A stretch of 7,271 bases of DNA. Source: Microbacterium sp. GTDB taxonomy: Bacteria > Actinomycetota > Actinomycetes > Actinomycetales > Microbacteriaceae. The notes beneath the pieces are model-generated. The model searched no databases. It saw only the letters and a program-made list of their open reading frames with translations, and was not told where the DNA came from. Both the position numbers and the translations under genes were made by a program. Each line of letters opens with the position of its first letter. The stretch's first letter is position 1. The DNA lies in contig NZ_QFPF01000120.1 in the NCBI RefSeq assembly GCF_003248605.1, forward strand, positions 1 through 7,271, given 5' to 3'. Shown here piece by piece: positions 1-5,513 of this stretch.

Positions 1-349
1 GGTGGCTCTCTCCCCCGTCGTGGAGGTGCGCGACGGAGAACTTCGCGCGGGCCGCGCGCACATCGATGCCGACCACCTCGGTGAGCCGCTGCCGCTCACC
101 GGTGACGAGGCCCGTCAGGCGCGTGGACCGAGACTGGATCCGAGATCGTGGATGCTGATCCGCGGCGGCGTCGAGGGCCTCGTGGTCGTACCGATCACGG
201 ACGAGGCGGATCCCGTTCCGGCGTGGGTGATCTCCACCCGGACGCCGGACAGGCTCGCCGCCGCTATCGAGCGCGGCCGTGTTATGCGGCGCAGTCCCGG
301 CAGATCAATCCGTACGACTCCTCGTGATCGACCTGCGAACGGTGCTTGA
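1..349 (+). CDS. DUF3093 family protein, 3' portion (5' end outside window)
   Basis: The reading frame is open from the left edge (first complete codon at base 2) to a TGA at 347-349, so only the C-terminal 115 residues are seen. The opening stretch SPVVEVRDGELRAGRAHI and the later PAWVISTRTPDRLAAAI (about residues 73-89) match what I know of actinobacterial DUF3093 proteins. In that family a pair of N-terminal membrane helices precedes a small cytoplasmic beta-rich domain; the helices would lie upstream of this window. Function is unknown. The M. tuberculosis counterpart (Rv2698) is also next to and convergent with a DUF4193 gene (Rv2699c), which supports the assignment. The last 22 or so residues are Arg/Pro-rich and are encoded opposite the zinc-ribbon codons of the next gene. 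They look like read-through past the conserved domain rather than family sequence. Family call fairly sure; the GTG at base 2 is an internal Val, not the start. Confidence 0.8.
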   Translation, partial: VALSPVVEVRDGELRAGRAHIDADHLGEPLPLTGDEARQARGPRLDPRSWMLIRGGVEGLVVVPITDEADPVPAWVISTRTPDRLAAAIERGRVMRRSPGRSIRTTPRDRPANGA

Positions 350-575
350 CCAGGAAGCAGCTCACACAGGTGAATTCGTCCTCCTGGGCGGGCAGCACCA
401 CGACGTCGAGCTCGAGGTCGGAGAGGTCGGCACCGGGCAGCTCGAATCCCGTGGGGTTGTCGGCGTCTTCGTCGCCGACGGCACCCGACAGCTTGTCAGG
501 AACGCGCTCCTTCAGGGCCTCGATCGACTCGCTGTCGTCTTCGGTCTTGCGGGGGGCGTCGTAGTCGGTTGCCAT
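282..575 (-). CDS. DUF4193 family small zinc-ribbon protein
   Basis: This 97-residue acidic protein starts with MATDYDAPRKTEDD, the typical opening of actinobacterial DUF4193 proteins, and has the family's normal length of about 100 residues. The N-terminal 65 residues are rich in Asp/Glu and probably flexible. The C-terminal third carries two CxxC pairs, Cys70-x2-Cys73 and Cys92-x2-Cys95, which should bind one zinc ion; a conserved-looking HRSQVDHE segment lies between them. No signal peptide or membrane segment is present, so it should be cytoplasmic. The ATG is at 573-575 on the minus strand, preceded by a purine-rich GAAAGAAG with a rather long spacer of about 13 bases. The start is chosen on family similarity. 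The stop (TAA, 282-284) lies inside the convergent DUF3093 gene, a 68-bp overlap. The molecular role is unknown; the M. tuberculosis member is Rv2699c. A regulatory or RNAP-associated role is possible for such a ribbon but nothing here proves it. Confidence 0.9.
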   Translation of the reverse strand: MATDYDAPRKTEDDSESIEALKERVPDKLSGAVGDEDADNPTGFELPGADLSDLELDVVVLPAQEDEFTCVSCFLVKHRSQVDHEESYGLICRDCAA

Positions 576-634
576 GCGTGAGAGTCACTTCTTTCATTGC
601 GTGCTGGTGGTGCGGGTGCCAGTGAGGCGGCGCT

Positions 635-663
635 AGTTTGCACGACAGGTGCGCATTTCGCAA
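635..663 (-). promoter_or_regulatory. Candidate promoter of the DUF4193 gene
   Basis: On the minus strand TTGCGA (658-663) and CAAACT (635-640) are separated by exactly 17 bases. They match the TTGACA and TATAAT consensus at 4 and 3 of 6 positions. Transcription would start near base 628, giving a leader of about 50 bases. The -35 box lies inside the inverted repeat at 652-668, so a protein bound there could block it. The -10 match is poor, so this is a proposal only. Confidence 0.3.
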
Positions 664-668
664 ATGCG
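652..668. repeat. Perfect 7-bp inverted repeat with 3-base centre between DUF4193 and sepH genes
   Basis: CGCATTT-CGC-AAATGCG is a perfect dyad in the spacer between two divergent genes. It lies about 77 bp upstream of the DUF4193 start and 118 bp upstream of the sepH start. Its half-sites are among the most AT-rich bases of the spacer. As RNA it could extend by G-U wobble and one G-C pair (649-671). Position and symmetry suit an operator for a dimeric regulator or an RNA hairpin. No known regulator consensus was recognised. The dyad itself is certain; its function is not. Confidence 0.6.
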
Positions 669-770
669 TGCTCCGGCGACATCCGCCGTCCTCTCCGAAC
701 CCACGGCGCGCCCGCGATATTCCCGCATCCGGACGCCGCCCGTGACACGATGGCCGAACACAAACGATGC

Positions 771-779
771 GGAAGAAGG
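771..779 (+). promoter_or_regulatory. Ribosome binding site deciding the sepH start
   Basis: GGAAGAAGG ends 7 bases before the ATG at 787. It is the best Shine-Dalgarno match in the region, and it rules out the in-frame upstream ATG codons at 649 and 664. Those would add 46 or 41 residues that do not resemble the family. Confidence 0.75.
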
Positions 780-786
780 CGTTCGC

Positions 787-1824
787 ATGCAAGAACTCAA
801 GGTCATCCGCACGGAGGACGATCGCCTCATCGTCGCCAGCGACAACGGTGAGACGTTCGCACTGGTCATCGACGAGGTCCTCCGCGCCGAAATCCGGCGC
901 GCCCGCGCGCGCGCCGAGGTCGACGACACCCGAGCCGCGCGCCCGAGCCCACGGGAGATCCAGGCGCACATTCGCTCGGGTCTGTCCGCCCGCGAAGTCG
1001 CGCAGCTGCTGGGAGCCCGCGAAGAGGACGTCGCCCGCTTCGAGGCCCCCGTCCTCGCCGAGCGCGAACACGTCGTGGGGCTCGCGCTCGCCGTGCCCGT
1101 GCTTCTGGGCGCCGTCGACGACGCCGATGCACAGCCCACGTTCGGTGCCGCCATGCGCGCCAAACTCGCCGAGGTCGGCGCCGCCGGCGAGCGATGGACC
1201 AGCTGGAAGGAGAAGGCCGGCTGGGTCGTGAAGGTGGAGTTCGCCGTGGGCGAGATCGAGCACGACGCCCGCTGGAGCTTCGATCCGCGGCGCAGCGCCC
1301 TCTCACCCCTGAACGCCGACGCAACGCAGCTGTCCCGTCAGGGGTCGCTGCCCGAGGGCCTGATCCCCCGCCTGCGCGCACTCGATCAGAATTCCTCTGC
1401 GCTCAAGGACGACTCCCGCTTCGACAGCGGCGCTTTCGGCCCGCGTCGCGATCCGCACCCCGCCGTCGCGCCCGCGACCGATGAAGCCCCGCCGCAGTCG
1501 GGCGCTGTTGATGCCGCCGTCAAGCGCTCGGCCGAGTCGCCGTCGACGAGCTCGGAGACGGCCGACCTGCTCGACGCGCTCAGACGACGCCGCGGTCAGC
1601 GTGAATCCGCGCCGAGCCTCTCCGAGGCGTCACCGGTGGCGCCGCACGCTCCCGTGGCCCTGTTCGACGCGCTCGAGCCCGGCTACGAGTCCGTGGACGA
1701 CTCCGTCGAGACGACGACGCAGCCCGCAGAATCGGCAGCCGAGACCGGTGGCCGTCGGCGCGGACGCGCGTCGCTCCCGTCATGGGACGAGATCGTCTTC
1801 GGCGCGCGCGGCGACGGGGAGTGA
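787..1824 (+). CDS. sepH: Cell division protein SepH (DUF3071 family, FtsZ-associated)
   Basis: The 345-residue product has the SepH layout. An N-terminal DUF3071 domain (about residues 1-170) begins MQELKVIRTEDDRLIVASD. It contains a helix-turn-helix at about 54-88 (SPREIQAHIRSGLSAREVAQ and following), and has WTSWKEKAGWVVKVEF at 137-152. A long Pro/Ser/Ala/Glu-rich, probably disordered linker follows (about 205-325), interrupted by short conserved islands such as ADLLDALRRRRGQRE (259-273). The C-terminal motif LPSWDEIVFG (330-339) closes the protein. In Streptomyces SepH binds FtsZ and stimulates its assembly at division sites; the M. tuberculosis homologue is Rv0883c. The protein is cytoplasmic, with no signal peptide or membrane helix. 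The start at 787 is set by a strong ribosome binding site. The gene is transcribed alone, diverging from DUF4193, and ends 9 bp from the convergent hydrolase gene. Despite the helix-turn-helix, DNA-binding regulation is not its established role. Confidence 0.92.
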   Translation: MQELKVIRTEDDRLIVASDNGETFALVIDEVLRAEIRRARARAEVDDTRAARPSPREIQAHIRSGLSAREVAQLLGAREEDVARFEAPVLAEREHVVGLALAVPVLLGAVDDADAQPTFGAAMRAKLAEVGAAGERWTSWKEKAGWVVKVEFAVGEIEHDARWSFDPRRSALSPLNADATQLSRQGSLPEGLIPRLRALDQNSSALKDDSRFDSGAFGPRRDPHPAVAPATDEAPPQSGAVDAAVKRSAESPSTSSETADLLDALRRRRGQRESAPSLSEASPVAPHAPVALFDALEPGYESVDDSVETTTQPAESAAETGGRRRGRASLPSWDEIVFGARGDGE

Positions 1825-1833
1825 ATCCACACC

Positions 1834-2985
1834 TCAGCGAGTGGCGTAGGCGCCGAGTCTGATCAGAGGCACGAGTCGCTCGTCGAGCGTCAGAGACCCG
1901 TGCTGACCGACCATGTTCTGCGGTCCTTTGTCGGGCAGCCGGTCGTCGTAGTAGGCGACCCTCGCCCGCGCTGCGACCAGCACGTCCCCGAGGCGCGGCA
2001 TCACCTCCGGATCCACCGACCCCAGGATCCCCGCCGAGATCGCCTCGGCGCGCGAGAGCACCCAGGATCGTGACTCTTCCGACGCCCGCCAACGGTGTGC
2101 CACCTGCTCGGCCTCGCCCGGTTCCGCGTAGACATGCAGCATCCGCGGCTCGCCCGCAAGCGCTGCCACGCCATCGAGGATCGCGTCGCCCTCTACGACG
2201 AGCACATGGCCGTCCCGCGGAACGTCGACCATGCCGTGGTCTGCGGTGAGCACCGCGCCGATGCCCAGGGCGGCCGCGTCGCGCGAGAACTCCCGGGCGG
2301 CGGCATCCACCTGCTCGAGCGCAGCGACCCATGCGTCCGACTCCCACCCGATACGGTGCCCCAGCGCATCGAGGTCGGGCGTGTAGACGTAGGTCAGACT
2401 TCCGGGATGTGCGCGGGCGGTCTCGAGAGCGAGGGTCAGTCGATCGGCGAACGATCCCGCCGCGAGGAAGTGCGAGCCCCGGAATGCCGCGCGCGTGAAT
2501 CCGGAGGAGCGATAGTCCTCGCGGCTGACGACGAAACACGCGTGGCCGCGTCGGCTTGCGCGCTCGAAGAGCGTCTCGGCCCGCTGCCAGGTCGCCGGAT
2601 CGAGGCCGTCCTTCTCCCACCCGGTGAGCTGATTCGACAGCACCGCCGTGCCGGGCACGCGCACACGGTAGCCGACGATGCCGTGTCGTCCCGGGGCCGC
2701 TCCCGTCATGAGGCTCGTAAGCGCGGATGCCGTCGTGGAGGGGAAGACGCTCAGGGCGGTGTCGCGCTTGGCCATCGCCTCGCGAAGGAAGCGCGCGTGG
2801 CCGGCCCGGGCAGCGAGGTTCGCCGCACCGAGCCCGTCGACCACCACCGCGATGGCCGATGCCACCGGGGGCAGCTGCTGCACCCCGAAGTCGGGCTCGG
2901 GACCGCCGACCGACGCCCACAGGCGTGGCATGACCTCGGTGAGGCTCCGGGCGTGCGCGGGCGGCGCCGGTAGCATGAGGGACAT
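1834..2985 (-). CDS. Alkaline phosphatase superfamily hydrolase (nucleotide pyrophosphatase/phosphodiesterase type)
   Basis: The 383-residue product carries the metal-binding set of the type I phosphodiesterase/nucleotide pyrophosphatase family. Asp50 lies in VVVDGLG. Thr85 in [15 protein letters not shown] aligns with the family nucleophile. Asp206 and His210 lie in TPDLDALGH, Asp249 and His250 in TADHG, and His362 in GQHGSL. All six ligands expected for the two-zinc site are therefore present and the enzyme should be active, hydrolysing a phosphodiester or phosphomonoester. The substrate cannot be read from sequence. No signal peptide is seen, so it is probably cytoplasmic. Three starts are possible. 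ATG at 2983-2985 ([15 protein letters not shown]) fits family openings best; ATG at 2974-2976 would be 3 residues shorter; an open extension to 3078 would overlap parC and is unlikely. No strong Shine-Dalgarno sequence precedes it. It diverges from parC across 55 bp and is convergent with sepH. Confidence 0.85.
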   Translation of the reverse strand: MSLMLPAPPAHARSLTEVMPRLWASVGGPEPDFGVQQLPPVASAIAVVVDGLGAANLAARAGHARFLREAMAKRDTALSVFPSTTASALTSLMTGAAPGRHGIVGYRVRVPGTAVLSNQLTGWEKDGLDPATWQRAETLFERASRRGHACFVVSREDYRSSGFTRAAFRGSHFLAAGSFADRLTLALETARAHPGSLTYVYTPDLDALGHRIGWESDAWVAALEQVDAAAREFSRDAAALGIGAVLTADHGMVDVPRDGHVLVVEGDAILDGVAALAGEPRMLHVYAEPGEAEQVAHRWRASEESRSWVLSRAEAISAGILGSVDPEVMPRLGDVLVAARARVAYYDDRLPDKGPQNMVGQHGSLTLDERLVPLIRLGAYATR

Positions 2986-3030
2986 CGGGGCCAGTCTCGC
3001 ACACCACGCGGACGGCCCCTCGTCTCGCCC

Positions 3031-3036
3031 GAAGGA
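3031..3036 (+). promoter_or_regulatory. Ribosome binding site of parC
   Basis: GAAGGA sits 4 bases before the ATG at 3041, a strong core with slightly short spacing. It selects this ATG over earlier in-frame starts reaching back to 2678, which would run through the antisense strand of the hydrolase gene. Confidence 0.7.
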
Positions 3037-3040
3037 CCCC

Positions 3041-5488
3041 ATGCCCGACTCCCGCACCGATCCCGCCGCCGAGCGCATCGAAGACGTCGACGTCTCGACC
3101 GAGATGCAGGGATCGTTCCTCGAGTACGCCTACTCCGTCATCTACTCACGAGCGCTGCCCGACGCCCGCGACGGGCTCAAGCCCGTTCAGCGCCGCATCG
3201 TGTACCAGATGGCCGAGATGGGACTTCGGCCCGACCGCGGGCATGTCAAGAGCGCCCGTGTCGTCGGCGAGGTGATGGGAAAGCTGCATCCCCACGGTGA
3301 CGCCCCGATCTACGACGCACTCGTGCGCCTCGCGCAGCCCTTCTCCCAGCGCGTGCCGCTCGTCGACGGACACGGCAATTTCGGCTCGCTCGACGACGGA
3401 CCGGCGGCCGCCCGCTACACCGAGGCCCGGCTCGCGGAGTCCGCGCTCGCGATGGCCGAAAGCCTCGACGAGGACGTCGTCGACTTCATCCCCAACTACG
3501 ACAACCAGTTCCAGCAGCCCGAGGTGCTCCCCGCCGCATACCCCAACCTGCTGGTCAACGGCGCGAGCGGTATCGCGGTGGGCATGGCCACGAACATGGC
3601 CCCGCACAACCTCATCGAAGTGGTGGGCGCCGCCATCCACCTCATCGAGAATCCGGATGCCACCCTCGAGGATCTGATGGCGTTCGTGCCCGGTCCCGAC
3701 CTGCCTTCCGGGGGCGTCATCGTCGGTCTCGACGGTGTCCGGGATGCCTATCGCACCGGCCGCGGATCGTTCAAGACGCGTGCACGCACGAGCATCGAGA
3801 GCCTCGGGCCGCGCAAGACGGGCATCGTCGTCACCGAGCTGCCCTACCTCGTCGGGCCCGAGAGGGTCATCGAGAAGATCAAGGACGCCGTCCAGTCCAA
3901 GAGGCTGCAGGGCATCAGCGACGTCGCAGACCTCACCGACCGCAAGAACGGCACCCGGCTCGTCATCGGGATCAAGACCGGCTTCGATCCGCAGGCCGTG
4001 CTCGAGCAACTGTTCCGGCTCACGCCGCTCGAGGACTCGTTCAGCATCAACAACGTCGCCCTCGTCGAGGGGCAGCCCCGCACCCTCGGGCTGCGCGAGA
4101 TGCTCCAGGTCTACGTCGATCATCGCCTGCGCGTCATCACCCGACGCAGCGAGTACCGCCTTGCCCGCCGCCGCGAGCGACTGCATCTGGTCGAAGGCCT
4201 GCTGATCGCCATCGTCGACATCGACGAGGTCATCCAGGTCATCCGCACCTCCGACGACGGCGAACAGGCTCGCGCGCGGCTGATGGACGTGTTCGATCTG
4301 ACCCGCGTGCAGGCGGAGTACATCCTCGAACTGCGCCTGCGTCGCCTCACGAAGTTCTCCCGCATCGAGCTCGAGTCCGAGCGCGACCAGCTGAAGGCCG
4401 AGATCGCGGCGCTCGAGGAGCTGCTGGCCAGCGACGTGCTGCTGCGACGTCAGGTCGCGACCGAGCTGGACGATGTCGCCGAGCGTCTGGGCACCCCTCG
4501 CCGCACGCTGCTCACCAACGCGGCGGCGACGACCGCACGCCCCTCCCGGACCGCCCCCGTGCTCGAGATCGCCGACGCGCCGTGCCGCGTGATCCTCAGC
4601 GCCAGCGGGCGCATGGTGCGCGTCGAGCTGGCGCCCGATCAGCCCGCGTCGGGGATCGTCGCTCCCACGCGCCGCGCCAAACACGATGCCGTGCGCTCAC
4701 AGGTCGACACCACGACACGCGGCGACCTCGCCGCCGTCACCAGCGCAGGGCGCCTCGTGCGCTTCTCCCCCGTCGATCTGCCCAGCGTGCCGGGCAACTC
4801 TGTGCAGCCGGGGGCCGGCACACGCGCGGATCAGTACCTGTCCCTGCCGAAGGACGAACACATCGTGGCCCTGGTGCCGCTCGTGGATGCGCCCCCGATC
4901 GCGCTGGGGACCCGTCAGGGCGTCGTCAAGCGCGTCAGCGCGACCGAGCTGTCGAACAAGCACGACATCGAGATCATCGCGCTCAAGCCGGGCGACGCGG
5001 TGGTCGGTGCGGCACCGGCCGCCGACGACGCCGAGCTGATCTTCGTCGTGAGTGACGCACAGCTCCTCCGGTTCGACGCCGCCGCGGTGCGCCCGCAGGG
5101 TCGCTCGGCGGGTGGCATGGCCGGTGTGCGCGTGGCACCGGGGCAGGCCGTCGTGCACTTCGCCGTGGTGGACGCCGCAGCATCCGACCCCGTCGTCGTG
5201 ACGATCGCGGGCAGCAGCGCCGCCCTCGCCGGAACAGATGCCGGCTCGGCGAAGGTATCGGAGCTGTCGGAGTTCCCTGCCAAGGGGCGCGGCACCGGCG
5301 GCGTGCGGGCGCAGCGGCTGCTGCGCGGCGAGGACGCCATCCGCCTGGCCTGGGTCGGCGAGGGTCCCGCACGCGCGCTGGACGCCGATGGCGCGGTGCG
5401 CGCGCTTCCCGAGTCCGGCGCGAAGCGCGATGCATCGGGTGTGACGCTCGACGCCGTCGTCGCGAGCATCGGACACGCGATCCGCTGA
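3041..5488 (+). CDS. parC: DNA topoisomerase IV subunit A (ParC-type, GyrA/ParC family)
   Basis: The 815-residue protein is the DNA-cleaving subunit of a type II topoisomerase, partner of the ParE encoded next door; the A2B2 enzyme decatenates replicated DNA. The winged-helix/tower region (about 20-500) contains [13 protein letters not shown] (45-57), HPHGD (83-87) and the catalytic tyrosine Tyr126 in [11 protein letters not shown]. It also has [18 protein letters not shown] (173-190), and a coiled-coil segment at about 360-480 with [20 protein letters not shown]. The C-terminal part (about 505-815) resembles the beta-pinwheel, with blade-like repeats such as [16 protein letters not shown] (683-698). 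No canonical QRRGGKG GyrA box is visible, which favours decatenase (ParC) over supercoiling gyrase. A degenerate KGRGTGG occurs at 748-754. In the quinolone region Ala88 replaces the GyrA Ser83 equivalent and Asp92 is kept. A TAGCAT at 2971-2976 could be a -10 box but has no good -35. The gene is convergent with parE rather than co-transcribed. Confidence 0.93.
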   Translation: MPDSRTDPAAERIEDVDVSTEMQGSFLEYAYSVIYSRALPDARDGLKPVQRRIVYQMAEMGLRPDRGHVKSARVVGEVMGKLHPHGDAPIYDALVRLAQPFSQRVPLVDGHGNFGSLDDGPAAARYTEARLAESALAMAESLDEDVVDFIPNYDNQFQQPEVLPAAYPNLLVNGASGIAVGMATNMAPHNLIEVVGAAIHLIENPDATLEDLMAFVPGPDLPSGGVIVGLDGVRDAYRTGRGSFKTRARTSIESLGPRKTGIVVTELPYLVGPERVIEKIKDAVQSKRLQGISDVADLTDRKNGTRLVIGIKTGFDPQAVLEQLFRLTPLEDSFSINNVALVEGQPRTLGLREMLQVYVDHRLRVITRRSEYRLARRRERLHLVEGLLIAIVDIDEVIQVIRTSDDGEQARARLMDVFDLTRVQAEYILELRLRRLTKFSRIELESERDQLKAEIAALEELLASDVLLRRQVATELDDVAERLGTPRRTLLTNAAATTARPSRTAPVLEIADAPCRVILSASGRMVRVELAPDQPASGIVAPTRRAKHDAVRSQVDTTTRGDLAAVTSAGRLVRFSPVDLPSVPGNSVQPGAGTRADQYLSLPKDEHIVALVPLVDAPPIALGTRQGVVKRVSATELSNKHDIEIIALKPGDAVVGAAPAADDAELIFVVSDAQLLRFDAAAVRPQGRSAGGMAGVRVAPGQAVVHFAVVDAAASDPVVVTIAGSSAALAGTDAGSAKVSELSEFPAKGRGTGGVRAQRLLRGEDAIRLAWVGEGPARALDADGAVRALPESGAKRDASGVTLDAVVASIGHAIR

Positions 5489-5513
5489 CGCGCGCCCCCC
5501 GCTTCCGCGTCAG
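5485..5513. terminator. Inverted repeat bridging the parC and parE stop codons, possible bidirectional terminator
   Basis: CTGACGCG (5485-5492) and CGCGTCAG (5506-5513) form a perfect 8-bp stem around a 13-base C-rich loop. The left arm includes the parC TGA (5486-5488). The right arm includes the parE stop (5510-5512, TGA on the minus strand). The stem fills almost the whole 21-bp gap. There is no T-tract on either side, so it would be an atypical, actinobacterial-style hairpin terminator serving both genes or a 3'-end stabiliser. The dyad is certain, its activity inferred. Confidence 0.5.

Noticed and set aside
738..752. CACGAT (746-751) or GATATT (716-721) as the sepH -10 box
   Set aside because: Both resemble -10 elements but neither has a credible -35 at normal spacing; the sepH promoter remains unassigned.
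649..786. N-terminal extension of SepH by 46 codons
   Set aside because: The extension is unlike SepH openings, spans the promoter region and inverted repeat, and a good ribosome binding site sits just before the ATG at 787.
1827..1844. CCAC/GTGG hairpin at the sepH-hydrolase junction as a terminator
   Set aside because: Only a 4-bp stem with a 10-base loop and no T-tract; expected by chance.
2971..2976. TAGCAT as the -10 box of parC
   Set aside because: The -10 match is fair, but no -35-like sequence lies 16-19 bases upstream, so it is not listed as a promoter.
1580..3007. 475-codon open frame on the minus strand over sepH and the hydrolase
   Set aside because: It is an out-of-frame shadow of the hydrolase gene, very Arg-rich, while the hydrolase frame holds all catalytic motifs.
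2986..3078. N-terminal extension of the hydrolase to 3078
   Set aside because: It would overlap the parC start and ribosome binding site, and the sequence does not match family openings.
3146..4684. 512-codon open frame antisense to parC
   Set aside because: It is a mirror of the strongly biased GC-rich parC codons, has no recognisable domain, and opposes a clearly conserved protein.
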